Part shown: positions 32,826 to 46,223 of the stretch, piece after piece | Layout of the letters: each line of letters begins with the position of its first letter | How positions within the stretch are numbered: position 1 is the first letter of the stretch | Assembly: GCF_015706575.1 (NCBI RefSeq) | Contig: NW_024037062.1 | Location: 5,018,811 to 5,082,810 of the forward strand | Direction: 5' to 3' | Origin: Patiria miniata | Lineage: Eukaryota > Echinodermata > Asteroidea > Valvatida > Asterinidae | DNA length: 64,000 bases | Notes under the pieces: model-generated | What the model was told of the DNA's origin: nothing | The model's database searches: none | What the model saw: the letters and a program-made list of their open reading frames with translations, nothing else | Translations under genes and position numbers: made by a program

Positions 32826-33353
32826 ATTCATAAATACCTTTTCGGTAAGAAAAAATCATATAATTCATTCAAAACATCCTGATTTTGTTCAACAAATTCA
32901 CTTTATGCTTTTTGAAACATCCCTCTTGCAAAATAATGGAGTGTTCAGCTGGCGAGTAAGATGTAAACAACCCTTTTATGGAGATTGACGCGCGCGTATC
33001 ATGTTCTGCGCGATGTCGCGCAGAACGCACCTGGCGCGTTGCGTTTTGAATTTAGAACTATAAAATTCTGACTCCCTGGTAGTGTTGCGCATGCCTTCGT
33101 GAGGATTGTGAACGTTCAACCAATGAAACGATAAGAGGCACTGGATTTTTAGGAGTCCAAATTTTATTGTGACACTGGAAAAGTGTTTAAGACCAGCTAG
33201 CCATGTCTTTATCATCCGTTTAAGACCGGCCACGTGACGGGCTCTCGACCAATAGGAATAGCTAAACTGTCTGAGGTATTTTTGAATATTTCATAAAGGT
33301 GATTTGTAGGGTCCAAATTTAGTCAGACTAGACCATTTATGGTAGTGATGGAG

Positions 33354-33539
33354 CTACAATCCTGGCCAAATCTCGCTGGGCCCCCAACCCCCCAGCCCCC
33401 GCTCAATGTTGTCTCTCATTGCGCGGTGTGTACTCCATCCGCTGAAGAGAACAACATTGACCGGGGGAGCGGGGAGTTGGTGACCATTGGAGGCTAAGAT
33501 TATTTCCATGTGTCCCAACCATTTTGGCGGGGATTGTAG
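33354..33539. mobile_element. 186-bp TIR element just upstream of NDST
   Basis: CTACAATCC plus GCCAAA at left is inverted at right (TTTTGGCGGGGATTGTAG), with CCCCGCTCAATGTTGT and ACAACATTGACCGGGGG as an inner inverted pair. Confidence 0.6.
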
Positions 33540-33683
33540 ATATTAAAAAGTAGCTGTTTCCAGTGCTTGAGCATTTAATTTTAATTTTGTTGACAGTCAC
33601 TTCACAGAATAGAATGGATTGGAACACGTTGATTGGACAAGTGGATGTTTGTAGAGTCTTATGACGGATCTTGCCCATCCCAG

Positions 33684-33719
33684 GTCTGTGTTCTGTGGCT
33701 CCCATCTGCCGGGATTATG
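33684..33719 (+). other. 5' UTR part of the first NDST coding exon, with splice acceptor
   Basis: A pyrimidine-rich tract ending in CCCATCCCAG (to 33,683) precedes the NDST start codon by about 33 bases. The reading frame is open further upstream, but residues before the Met pair look unlike NDST, so this is read as the start of a coding exon preceded by an untranslated exon that I could not locate. Confidence 0.45.
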
Positions 33720-36700
33720 ATGAACCTGATCCGTTACTCCAGCATGACCAGCATCAAGAAGATCATGTTTGGGCTGGTCCTGCTCAGTCTTCTCTCCATC
33801 TGGTTCTTGAGTTACAACATGATGACTCCACTACGGGGCGATCACGACCGGGATCTCCACTTGAAGCTTCCCCCCAGTCAGGCCCTGGGTGGGAGTGAGG
33901 GACACCCTGCCCGACGCAGACAGGGCAAGCACTCACCAGCTGCAGATCAGGATGACCTACATCTGATCCCTGCAGCGCTGATCATCACAGAACGTTCTGA
34001 TTCAGTCTTTGCCTACAATCTCACCAGCGCCCTGGAAGCCAACCACATAGACTTCACCTCAGTCCAGATCAAGGAGAGGCACTGGCCCAGGCTGGAGCAC
34101 AAACGGACAGGCAAGTTCTCAATCATCATCTTCCAGAGTATTCACTCCTATGTCAGCCTGGACCCATACCTGCTGAACACCATACATGAATACTGCAGGA
34201 AATACAATGTAGGCATCCTTGCCTTTGCTGTAGTCAGAGAGGATGATAATGGATACACTAGACAGGTTGGTGAATTCCCAGTTTACATGGACCAACGGCT
34301 GAGCCTCAAAGACCTCACAATCAACCCATCCGCCAGCGATGTCTTACACATTACTAAAGCAGGTCAGTTCATCAATGGCACCATACCTTACAATGACTGG
34401 ACAGTCTTCAGAACTGATCACGAGTCCTACAAGCCACTGGTCCAGGCCAAAACTCTTAGTCAGGACTCCCTACAACTTCGCTCTCCCTCGGAGGTCCTCC
34501 ACACGACGGTGCTCATGGATCAGGGGCACTTTGATGGCATTCAGAGAATATTCATCGGGAACAACTTCCGATTTTGGCTACACTATATTTTGTTTCTGGA
34601 CAGTGTCAGCTTTCTCTCACAGGGACTCCTGCAAAAGTCACTAGACAGATACATACAGGTGGACATAGATGATATTTTTGTGGGGATGAAAGGAGTTCGG
34701 ATGACCGTGCAAGATGTAGAGGTACGTATGAACAGATGGGATTCATGGGAATTTGGGGGATTTTCAGCAAATACAGTGCCTTGAAGATCAAAATGTTGGG
34801 AAAATAGATTTCATCCAGTCGGACATATTCAGAGACATTTTAATGTCCTGAGTTTGTGTGATTTAGAAGGAGACATTTAGTGCTGCAAGTCAACTAACAA
34901 AAAAAGCTGTACATGTAGCTAATGCAATTGCATTGCCAAATTTGAAATGAAAGTTGAGTTGTGTATGTGGATAACGTGTTAATATTGCACATTTTGTCTT
35001 TCTCAAAACACATATAATCAACCTTTGAAAGGCCCTTTTGAAACCTTTGAAACCACTTTGAAGGGTCCTTTGCAGGTCCAAGTGCACACATATGGACTGG
35101 TCGCTCAAGCCACCATGTATAATGTTCTGAGTTACTGCATGACTTGAATGCTCCTTCATTTTAAGTCAGTACTGTCACCCCTAAATATTGTTCCTTTGAT
35201 TAAACAAAAAGTTGAAATAATGTGATGTTGCAGGCCTTACTCCTGGAGCAGCAGGTCTTGGCTGATAAGATCCCAGGCTTCACTTTCAAGCTGGGCTTCT
35301 CGGGTAAGTTCTTCAAACGTGGCAATGAGGAGGAGAAGGCAGGCGACGAGGCACTGGTCATGCATGCTGACAAGTTTGCCTGGTTTCCACACATGTGGAA
35401 CCATGCCCAGCCCCACATGTTCAGCAACCAGAGCCAGCTGGTGGCAGACATGAGAAAGAATTTCCGATTTGCAAAGGTAGGAATTTTACTTGAACCTTTT
35501 GTGCTTTAAGCAAAACTAGAAATGTGTTTGTGGACAAACACTGAGCTGTTTCGACCGTTTTATTAATGACTGCCGTAAAGGAGTTTTATCCTGATCGAAT
35601 GAACATGTACATGCGTATTCTATACAAAAAGTGTCTATCCTACGTCCCTGACAATGCATGAACATAAAATCTGTCAAAGTTAGCCGGAAATCGGCTAAAA
35701 CGGTCACTGTGGACAGGATTTGACCTCAGCAACACGTGCGCTGGCGCGGGCTGACTGACATATGATATGTACAACGTACGTGCATGTACATGTACATTGT
35801 GGACTGTGCATGTTTTAAAGCAGAGTTATTGTCAACCTGAAGTTTTAAGCGTGCGCAGGGCATGTCCGAGTTTGCTTATTGCCCCGAAGCTTTGAAATAT
35901 TTTAGACCTACCCTTAAATAGACAATTAAAGTAAAAACTAATATAAAAACTGCCATGGTTGATTTTTCAGAAATTTTCAAAGGAAAAAGGGTCTTTTCAT
36001 TATAACTTCCGGTCTGATGACGTCATACACCTTAAACTTCGCACACGTCTTAAGTGGGTCAAGGTCATCATATACACCAATATTTAGGCGATTCCGACAA
36101 ACTTCGCCACAGACATCTATTCAAAATACATTTTTGAAAATTTTCAACCTGTCGCTAGAGGGCGCTCGAAGATTGCATGACGTCATCGGTAGATGATTTG
36201 AAGAATACTTTCAGCCAAGAGACTAACACAGTTAAAAGCAAGTTCATATCTATTACCACTTTTAAATAATAAGCCACTTCCGGTTTTGGCCTTTTTCGAC
36301 CGGAAGCAAGGGTCACGTGATTTCACGCACACTGAATGAAATAAAGACCTTAACCTACTCTACCACTTGCCGGCAACAGAATGCTGCAGACGCGTACGGT
36401 TGATTTCTTATGCATTTTTAAATATTAAAATTGTCACAATTTAATTGCCTATCAATAAACACCGGATGACGTCATCATGACGTCATCATTGCAAAATGTT
36501 GTTTGAATTAGGGTCATAGCTTGGACAAAGATTGGTGTAAATGAATTACTGGCAAAGTGTCGAAAATGCCCTCTGAAAATTGACATTTTTTTTTAAATTT
36601 CTGTGTACAAAGTCTATGGGAAAAATTAAATATTCAAAATTCTATAATAAATCACGTGATGACGTCAGCATGACGAAAAGTTTCGGCACACATCTTCAGA

Positions 36701-39700
36701 TGGTGGTCTAAGTGTGTGCCAGGTTTGAAGTCGATCGGATTTGGAAAAAAGCCAAAAGTGACTTGTAGAACGAAAACACGTGTTATCCTATGAGAAAAAA
36801 GTCTGAAAAACAAAAGAGAAAAAAAAAAATAACAGAAACAAGAGCTGTTTCGGTGTGTACACCGAAACAGCTAATTATTTGCAGTAAGTCAACAATCCAG
36901 TACTTTCTCCAGGTTCATCAAGAATATTGAAATTAAATGTGGATTTGTTTTAATAACATCTTAGAAACCAGTCAATGGTTCAAGTATTTTTGCTTTTGAT
37001 TATGGGTTGAAATCTGAGTGTGTGGACAAAAAGGTTTGCTGAAAATGTTCAAGAATTTGCAAAAGGACCAGGGCTTCAACTTCAGTCTTACAATGTATAT
37101 TCAACAATATTTTGGGACTTGAGTAAGGACTCACTATAACTCACCCTGAACATGAAGTTAGAGGGTTCTTACTTATGCACCAGATTATAACATATTACAT
37201 TTACTGGAGTGTACAAAAACGCTATTTTGGCCGCTTTAAATTCCGGAACATTAAACGACCCATAGTTACATCGTGTTTGAATGTTGAACAGCGATAGATG
37301 GCTATTATTTCCCCAAGGAATAAAAGGGAAAACCACCCGTTGCTAAAGTTTCCTGACGACTCCTCGTGCGGCCGCTGGATGTGAGAAATGCCAGTTCACT
37401 ATTGGTCAAAAGAGGGTACCGGCGGTTCAAAATCGCTATACCGAACGATCGTTTTTATGAACACTTTCTGTGGATCCCACGATGTTCGTTATAGCGGCGT
37501 TCCACTGTATTGGCAAGCTTTTGCTTATCAGAGGATTGCTGATTTTCTCTTTGATCTACGTGATGAACATGCCCTGTTGGACTCTCAGTTTGAGTAGTTA
37601 ACCTCCTGAATAATTTTGGTCACACAAAATGCAAATGGTCCCATTTGCATTTTGTGTGCATATGGAATAAAATTGAAAGTCTACTCAGTACGCACTCACC
37701 TTTTTGAGAAAACACCAGAAATGCTTGCACAATTTTTGTTCATCGCAAAATGCAATTTTATTGATTCCTGTTCTGTTCATGAAAATAGAAATTCACATTA
37801 TTATAAAACTCAAGAAGACTTAAAACACAATTGCAATACAGAATAATATATTAAAGATAAATAGGTTACAACCTACATGTAGGTGCATTTCCAGAACTCT
37901 GTTCTTTAATTGGCGTTTCTTTTTAAGAGTCACAAGATTTCTTTTTTCAGTTTAGGCTGGAGGTAATCTAACTCTTTCAGATCCTCAAAATCCATCAAAG
38001 GTTTTTGAAGAATTTGCATAATGAGGAAGGTAGAGCCTAGTCATTATCATTGCACATGGGACTTGATGCCCCTTAGAAGCCCCTTATCCTCACAGCAGTG
38101 AATTTGAGAGGATATAAGGTTCCCGCAAAAAGTTGAAGGACATGTAACTCCTCTTTTGCACTTCCAGAGTCATAAGATTCCTGTGGAGGACTCATACGCC
38201 GTGGCCCCACACCATTCTGGGGTGTACCCAGCCTACCCTATGTTATACAATGCCTGGAAGCAAGTCTGGGGCATCAAAGTAACAAGTACGGAGGAGTACC
38301 CAGCCCTCAGACCTGCTAGGAAGCGACAAGGCTTCATATACAAGGATATCATGGTAATGGAGCCATAGTACATGTATAGTGACCACTGTGAACAGCTACA
38401 CGTGTAGCTACAAGTAGTAAGCCACATTGTTATTTTGAATGTACAGTGTACGATGTGTCCTTTTAATACATGTATGTACATACAACTGCAAGGAATAGAA
38501 TGGAATATCTAGAAAGACTCAACAACAAGTTTCAAAGAAATTGGCTAGGCACATATAGCAGGAGTTCCACAAGCATTGGTTTCAGACTTTTGCTTGGCCC
38601 AATCAAAACCAAAATAAGTTGAAATAGGCAGTTTGCCATATTATGAACGAGGCCAAAGTCGCAGGTTGGATACTACCATCAAAAATGATAACATGAAGGT
38701 TAGAACTCATTTTGTTTATTAGTCATTAGCTATCAATACGATTCAGCCACATGTTTTGGTTAACCACTTCGCACCGGGATTATTTTTGCTGAAAATTTCG
38801 ATTTTGGCAAAAGGCAACATTTCCGACCAACTTCTGATAAACAGCCAAATGCCACAAATACTGATTCGCATGAGTAATTTCATAAGTGTTTGTTTGATTT
38901 TTGTTGCCGAAACCTCATATGTTTAAATACTCCCGGGTGAGCACTGGAGCGTAAATTGTACAACAATAGGCCGTGCACAACGGCCAATTCAAGATCAACA
39001 CACGGTCCGCCTCCACAGACTTTGTGTGTGTGTACATGTATAAAAGACACGAGGGATTAACATGTTTAGACGTCACCCAATCTAGACGTTTTAACCAAAC
39101 AGGAATGCCTGTGTATAAAAACAGCTAGTGCGTGTTATCACGTCCTCCGACGCAAACTGGTAAAAAGATATGTCTGTAGATGGACAGATTCGTGTTTAAC
39201 TCTCATGCACAGAAAGTTAGATTCTCCAATTCTTTTTCATATACAATTGACATAAATACTGGAGCTCCCCAGGGCTGTGTGCTGTCCCCTGTTATGTTCT
39301 CTCTGTACACTAGTGGTTATAGGATTCTTATGCCTTGCCCTGTGATTAGGTATGCTAATGACACTTCAGTTTATACTGGTAAAATTTCTTCAAATGATGG
39401 GACTTTTCAAGTTGTTATCCTTGTGAAAATTAATAATTTTGCAAATTGGTGGGCTCAGAACTGTTGTTATCCATGGCGGTTGTTGATTGTTTGATTCTTC
39501 ATCAGCAATATTACATGGGAAGATCTATCGTCTCCAGCCATGTGATTGTGTCGTCATCCAGGTTAGGCCTTTGGAATGGTGGGAGGACTTGTACATGTAG
39601 ATGTCAGAGATTGGCATCCAGGGCCAAGAGATTGAGAGAGTCACAGAATACAAATATCTTGGAAATACAAGTGATGACCAAAAAACTTGTTAACACTCAA

Positions 39701-42700
39701 AATATTTTCTAAGGCAAATTAAATTATGACAATGCCAAAGAATCTACATGTACAGGTAAGTGCTCGTTTTCTGAAAGGAAACTGAACTGGGTCCATTGTA
39801 CACATGAACTTATTTTAATGTTTAACATTTTAGAAATTAATTGAAAATAACTTTTGTGATAATGATTCTTAACAAATATATTTATACGTATATATACATG
39901 AATATGCTTTTTTTTTTGTAGGTGCTTCCTAGACAGACGTGTGGTTTGTTCACTCATACTATCATCATGAAGCAATATCCAGGTGGTAGGGAGAGATTAG
40001 ACAGCAGTATCTATGGAGGAGAGCTGTTTCAAACCATTGTTAATAATCCAGTAAGACTTTGATGCACACAACTATTGGCAGCAAATCTAAACTAAACATT
40101 GTGGGTGGCTATTAAAGTAATTGAACAAACAACAGTTTTGAAAGTGTCATCTTTTAAGACACTTAACCCTTTCATGCCCACATTGTTTATTGACTAGGGT
40201 TAAAGGGTTCATGAAATGAATATTTCTTTCGAATAAATTTTGTGCAACTTTCTCCCTGAAATGTATGAAAACAATTTGACATCCCTCATTGATTAATTTT
40301 ATTGAAAGTGCACTTCTTTAAACATTAGACAATTTCCATGCTTTTCCTGACAACTGAGGGCGCTGTTGCTACGATGTCGTTTCAGGAGGGCACGGTTCAG
40401 TTTTGGGGTTTTCTGTTCAAATTGTGAACCCAAAAACTTGCTCATTGAAAAGATCTGTGAGAAAAGTTTGCTCATTGGCTTACAGCCATGTACTGACACA
40501 ACAGTGAATCACCAAAGAACAGACAATTTGTGACAGCAAAATGTACAAATTCTGTGCTGAAATAACGGTAATATTGAAGATTCTGCCTGAAATGACATCA
40601 CACTTTTGCTCATGAATATGGAAATTCGTATTGGAACCAAAACCAAAAATGCACCGGAATGCCCTTGAAAATGGCCAAACAAAAATTTAAAATCTGTTTA
40701 AGTGGGCATCCCATTTAACCTGATTTTAATGGTGTATTTTCAAGAACTGCATAAAAAAATACATAGTATGGGCCCTTTAATATTAATTGGAGAAAAATTG
40801 TTGACCATTGTTGACAAACTGTTTTGTGTTTGTAAATAGAATAGTTTCATTCTTGTTTTTGTGCAGATCAACGTGTACATGACACACATGACCAACTACG
40901 GCAGTGATCGGTTGGCATTGTACACGTTTGACAATGTCGTCAACTTTGTGCAGAAGTGGACCAACCTCAAACTCAAGGCTGAATCACCCTTGGATTTGGC
41001 CATCAAATATTTTGATATGTTTCCTGAAGAACAAGACCCTGTTTGGACAGTAAGTGATTAGGGAACAATTCTATTGGTGGTACATTATTATGTAAAAACA
41101 TCCATTTCACTTGAAAAACATTAAATAGGCAAAGTGATGAAACAATAATCACCCATGAATGTGCAAAGGCTTGCTTGTACATCTATGCCTTGATGAAATA
41201 CCCAAGGAAGATTTTGCACACTTTCTGCCACAATTAGTGCCATTTTTTTGTGTTTTTGCTTAAATCATTTAGTAGGGCCATGAAATAGGAAAGACAAGCC
41301 TAGAATATCACATGTCATTGTGTGATTTTTTAATCTCTAATGACTTTTGCCTCCCCCCTACCAAAAAAAATGTCTTCTCCATCGGAAGGAAGTGATTGAC
41401 CTTAGTTTCTGTGTAGTGTACTTAATCCACTTTGTCTTTTTCTTGTCTTCCTGTTCAATAGAACCCATGCTATGACAAACGACACTTAGAAATACTTCCT
41501 GAAAAGCACAACTGCAATCGACTTCCAAGCTTCCTGGTGATTGGACCACAGAAAACAGGTGTTTGTCAAGACTTGTGTTTCAAGCAAAATGTTATTTTGT
41601 GAACTGAATTATGTTTTCACATAATCATTAATAGGCTTTTTGCATTAACTGTGTATGAACACATTCATCCAGCCACGACACAGTCCGTCATTATTTGGCC
41701 ATGAATAACTGAACACCTTCAGTCTTTGAACAATTTTGCCATTCTTTTAAAGTGAAAAATCTCTTTATAAAGTGACTTGAAGACAATTCGAGAAGGCCAA
41801 TTATAAGCTTGAGTTGTTTATTAGGGCTGTGACTTGATGTTTACATTTTTCTGCTGGTTAAACATTTAAACAATTTTCACTATAAGTATGTAATGATCAG
41901 CTTAAAGTATGTACACACAAATATCAGCGCCCTTTGTACTATTGTAATATAAACTATCAAAATTTTCCACATACGCTCATGCATGCACTCAAACCGAAGG
42001 CCAAAAAGATCATGGCAACCACTGAGAAATTGTTTTAGATTTGAGTTTAGATTGTCCTAAGGAAGAAAAGTAGTTCCATTTGTCAAATGTTACACAAAAG
42101 AGAGTCCTGTTGTTTTTTTAAATGTTAACAACGTACTGTCTGTGCTATTTACGAGTTTTACCCAGAAAAGTAGTTTTATTTTTAGAATTGCTATTTTTCT
42201 AATAAGAAAAAATCAGCCCACGTTTAGCTGTGGAATCATTGTTTGACAAATTTCAAACTGTTTATCACCTGACAACAATAATGTTTTCACAGGCCAGACT
42301 GGTTGTGCCCCTATCAGAATGAATAGTGTAGGGATTGGGAACCTTATAGACCTCATTGTGCATGCATTGTTACAATGAAAGCACAAAACGCTTACTCATG
42401 CTTATCTGGGACAAATCAAACCACTGCCCTCTAGCTCCATCGTAATGCATAAGGTCTATTGTGTACCCATACATTTTTCCCCAAACAACCTTTTACAATG
42501 CAAAGCTCTCCAATTCAAATGTTCATAGTGCAAATCTTCAACTTTCTGAACCAGAAATAATTGCACTTGCAACATTGATTTCAGTATTTTTAGATACAAG
42601 GTGGACTTACAGGTATCGTGTTTGTTTGGCTACATTCAGGAACCACTGCACTCTATACGTTCCTGTCACTTCATCCCAATATCATGAGCAACCTTCCCAG

Positions 42701-45700
42701 CCAGGAGACCTTCGAGGAAGTCCAGTTTTTCTCAAACTCCAAAAACTATTACAAAGGACTGGAGTGGTGAGTGACATTATCCAAATATATTAATATTTCA
42801 ATTGCAGAATTACAGGAAATGACATTCTTTTTACTTTATCTGCAATCCCATGTGAAGTGCTTAGGCAGAGAAGAGCACATTTCCAAACAGTGAAAGGTTT
42901 GTTTAACAAAGAACCATGGGAAATAAGGTCATTAGTTGTTTGTCTCAATAAAGTATCACCGTAACAACTTCTACCCAATAAATGACCCTGACCCAAATCC
43001 CCTTCAGAAATATTGTTTATTTTCTTCCACCTTCCTTTTAAAGGTACTTGAATTTCTTCCCACAAGTTGACAATACCTCGACTGACTTATTGTTTGAGAA
43101 GAGTGCGACGTACTTTGACAATGTGTATGCACCGCGTAGGATGCACTGGCTGCTTCCAAAGGCCAAGCTCATCGCAATATTGATTGATCCAGCCAAAAGA
43201 GCTCATTCCTGGTACCAGGTATGTAAGCACACAAAAATTAGTGTATCATTTGATTCATCAGTTGTTGTGTCTTTTATTCAGTACGATCTCTCTATTCAAT
43301 CAATCAAAAATGACTTCATGGACATGAAGGCTGCCTACAAGAGCACCCCAACACATTTCTGAGCCAAAAACCTTTAGAATTGTACACATAAAACTCTTTT
43401 GTTTGCAATTCTTGTTGATATAAATAGTGTCAAAATGAATTTTCTAACAAGGTAAATGAGTGATTATTGAAACTATCGTTGTAGTTATCAATTATATTTA
43501 CAAACTGACAGGTGGGTCATAAGATGGAATTTGCATCGGGATGATGTAAATTCAATATTGGGTCTGGCCCTTTTGGTCACCAACGTATTTTATAAACACT
43601 GTATAGTCAGTGTTGCCCCCGAGTGATGAGAAAAAAATCACTCGGATGGGACCCGAACCCACAACCTCCTGCTTACTAGCGCAGACATTGGGGTCGGCTG
43701 GCTGGTTCGAATCAAATATAGCAGCGGGTACCGGAATGAAACATTGACACAATGTAAATATGCAGTGGCATATGATGGAAAGATGACTTCACAAAGGATA
43801 TTTGTCATGAAAACGTTGACAATAATTGTTGAAAAATACTAAATAGCGTACAAATGTTGTAAAAAAAAGGTTGCACGTAATTATTGTGTGCACACTTGTA
43901 TTTTGGCAGTTTTCACTTTTTTGCTCCCACTGATATAAGTTGGAATTTGACTGTGAATAATGATGGTGTTTTGGAGGCAAAGAATTGTTGGAGGACTGTA
44001 GTGCGGATCACTTTTATTGCTAAGATAATTCCTGTGGGATGACCTAGTCACTCCAGAGTCATTTGAGTGTTTTTGCTATATAACAGCATGAGAGGGCCCA
44101 TGGAAATCCAGCCAGCCTGAACCACACGTTTTACGAGATTCTAACGTCAGGCCCTGAAGCCCCAAGGCCAGTCACTTTACTGAGGAGTCGTTGCCTGGAT
44201 CCCGGCAAGTACATCCAGCACCTGCAGAGATGGCTACAGTACTACCCACCAAACCAGGTCAGATGGAATAAGAAAGACAGGCTGGCAGCTTTTCACTCCA
44301 GGCAGTTATTTTATTGTTTTCATCTCTAGTGCATGCAAATTAAAATTGACAAAACTCTTCATTTTGTATATAGCCATTTCAGAAATCACTACTTTTCCAC
44401 AACTTCAGATTCAGGATTGTAAGTTCGGAAGATTACAGTTTATAATCTGCTACAGGAACATTGAATAATTTATTCCTAACTGCCTAGGCATTTTAGCTGA
44501 GGATGTCCCTGAGTCCTTTGAAGTGTGTAGCTACTACCAATGACACACACTTTTCACTTGAACCTTTCGCAAGTTGGCGATATGGAAGTGATAGTTACTT
44601 GCTCTTTTTTCCTTTTGTTCATCTAAGGCTGGAGCTGGAGATAAAAGGCAAAACAGCTGATGAAGTTAAGGATTTTTCATGTCTGAAAAGAGAAAGAATA
44701 TTCTCTTTGTAGGCAGTCAGATGTTGCATAACCACAGGCCAGTTGCCCAGCTCCTGATTTCAGGAAACTCATGGTAACTTACGATGCATCGTAGCGCTGC
44801 GACGCGTCCTGCGATTCATTTCACAAAATGCATCGTAAATTGAGGTGTATTTATAGCACAACACGGTTGACTGTTATGTGTATTTATTCAACGTACAGTA
44901 AAGAGTCATCTGATATTCAACAAAGAGTCATCAGATCTCCTCTCGAAAAACGTTAAACAAAATGGCGGACGTATGATGCAGTTTTAAAGGAAACAAAAAT
45001 ACAGCGGACTGTATAGCTACTTTGAAATTTTAACTGCAATATTTCAGGCTAATTCATTGTGTTCAGCACATTGCAAGTTTCATGAAATGGATCGTACAAA
45101 GCGTCGCGAGATGTGTTACCCGTCGTAACTCGGGTTGCGACGTGTCGCTGGGATGTTATAATGTCACACTGAATTTTCGCTTGGTCAGAACCTTATTAAC
45201 CTTATCTGCCTTATTTGATCAGTGTGTTGTACCACCTCATACGATTAAGCAATGGTACAAACATGAAGGGCAAAGCCAAGTTGAATTGCTGGCTGGACTT
45301 TTGTCGTGTCCTTCATTCAGATATTTTTTGTTTCTTTTGAGACAGTTGATGGTGTTAGATGGTGACTTGTTGAGAGCTGATCCAGTGGTTGCCATGGTGA
45401 AAATCCAAACATTTCTACCGATAAATGCATTTATTGACTTCACTGATAAAATTGTGTAAGTATTAAGAGTAACGTGTAATATGAATATTAGTGTAATTGT
45501 TCAGTAAATCAAAAAGACACCACAAATAATGTTTACCAAGCAAGAGACAAATCACTGGGGGAAATCAGGTCACAAATGAATAAGAGCTTGTGTGTCTTAA
45601 AATTGAGCAACATTTTTGAAAAAAAAAACATGTGTGACTGGAATCAAGACTAGCATTCCAAAAGACTGACATTTGTTAACCAAAATGCCTTCATGTAATA

Positions 45701-46223
45701 ATTACACGAAAAATGCAAATTTTTAAGGTATAGTTGTGTGCATGATTATACAATACTTTTTAATGATCTTTCCAGTTACAGCCCAAAAGGGCGTATTAAG
45801 GATGTCTGGACAACTCCTTTGTCCTTAACATTTTGTGAAATCGACTGGGAACACTGCATTGTTCCCTTGGGAATAAGGAGTGTTCCATTGGTAACACTAA
45901 TGTTCCATGTTTTGAGATGCTAGCTTTACTGGCTCAGATATTGACACATCTGTTTATAAGCCCTTTCCATGTTTTCTCTTTTTGTTTTCCCATTCGTCAA
46001 CAGTTACGACGACAAGAAGGGATTTTACTGCCTTGCCCTCAGGAAGGGTCGCACACGCTGCTTGGGCAAGAGCAAAGGTCGCAGCTACCCTCCCATGGAT
46101 GCCCAAATGGAGATTTACCTCCGACACTTCTACCAGGGTTTCAACGTTCAGCTGTTGGCTTACTTGTCGAGCATTGACCAACCTATACCTGCGTGGCTAA
46201 ATGAGGCACTGACAGAAAGCTGA
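33720..46223 (+). CDS. NDST: Heparan sulfate N-deacetylase/N-sulfotransferase, complete, 11 coding exons
   Basis: NDST is a bifunctional Golgi type II membrane enzyme that removes acetyl from GlcNAc in heparan sulfate and transfers sulfate from PAPS to the freed amine. Coding exons by GT/AG and phase: 33,720-34,721; 35,234-35,476; 38,168-38,353; 39,922-40,050; 40,867-41,049; 41,462-41,558; 42,640-42,766; 43,044-43,218; 44,087-44,257; 45,346-45,455; 46,004-46,223. They sum to 2,643 nt, 880 aa plus TGA; human NDST1 has 882. A membrane anchor lies at residues about 15-32. Deacetylase motifs are DIDDIFVG (315-322) and the metal-type histidines in [10 protein letters not shown] (H387, H391), then HHSGVYP. 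The PAPS 5'-phosphosulfate loop GPQKTGTTAL has catalytic Lys612, and the 3'-phosphate site is [14 protein letters not shown]. The end is KCLGKSKGR-like (RCLGKSKGR). An AG acceptor at 33,682-33,683 shows that a 5' UTR exon lies upstream; ATGs at 33,717 and 33,720 are both usable. Introns carry a LINE fragment and a SINE. Which vertebrate paralogue is closest is not resolved. Confidence 0.96.
35477..38167. other. NDST intron 2
   Basis: Contains a repeat-like block (about 35,990-36,872) with several TGACGTCA palindromes, ending in the hairpin AGCTGTTTCGGTGT/ACACCGAAACAGCT at 36,843-36,872. A possible pogo-type MITE end, reverse complement TACAGTGGAACGCCGCTATA plus ACGAA, lies near 37,486-37,511. 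Confidence 0.45.
39180..39715 (+). mobile_element. LINE reverse-transcriptase fragment in NDST intron 3
   Basis: The translation [19 protein letters not shown], then [14 protein letters not shown] and [11 protein letters not shown] matches the palm of LINE reverse transcriptases (RTE/CR1-like). A later frame gives [17 protein letters not shown]. The catalytic box reads YANDT where YADDT is expected, and at least one frame change splits it, so it is dead. Same strand as NDST. Confidence 0.82.
41559..42639. other. NDST intron 6
   Basis: AT-rich intron with no recognised element. Confidence 0.5.
43527..43735 (-). mobile_element. tRNA-derived SINE in an NDST intron, same family as 8,840
   Basis: The minus strand reads GGTACCCGCTGCTAT, GTCTGCGCTAGTAAGCAGG, the B-box string GGGTTCGGGTCCC, ATCACTCGGGGGCAACACTG and a tail TTTACATCATCCCGATGC. 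All align to the 8,840-9,105 copy. The A-box part is deleted here. Confidence 0.68.
44258..45345. other. NDST intron 9
   Basis: AT-rich with a CpG-containing patch at 44,795-44,815 and 45,095-45,145. The open frame that runs 45,082-45,459 gains its NDST similarity only after 45,346, so the front part is intronic. Confidence 0.45.

Noticed and set aside
33633-33719. Upstream Met start for NDST adding 28 residues
   Set aside because: A splice acceptor at 33,682-33,683 interrupts that stretch, and the added residues do not look like an NDST amino end.
36843-36872. Terminal hairpin followed by CTAAT, considered as a Helitron 3' end
   Set aside because: The CTAAT overlaps the hairpin stem instead of following it, no 5' TC end or Rep/helicase sequence is seen, and the insertion site was not convincing.
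37388-37597. Short open frame in NDST intron 2
   Set aside because: It overlaps a pogo-type MITE end and has no domain similarity.
45082-45345. Open frame joined to NDST exon 10
   Set aside because: Only the part after the AG at 45,345 matches NDST. The preceding exon joins in phase at 44,257.
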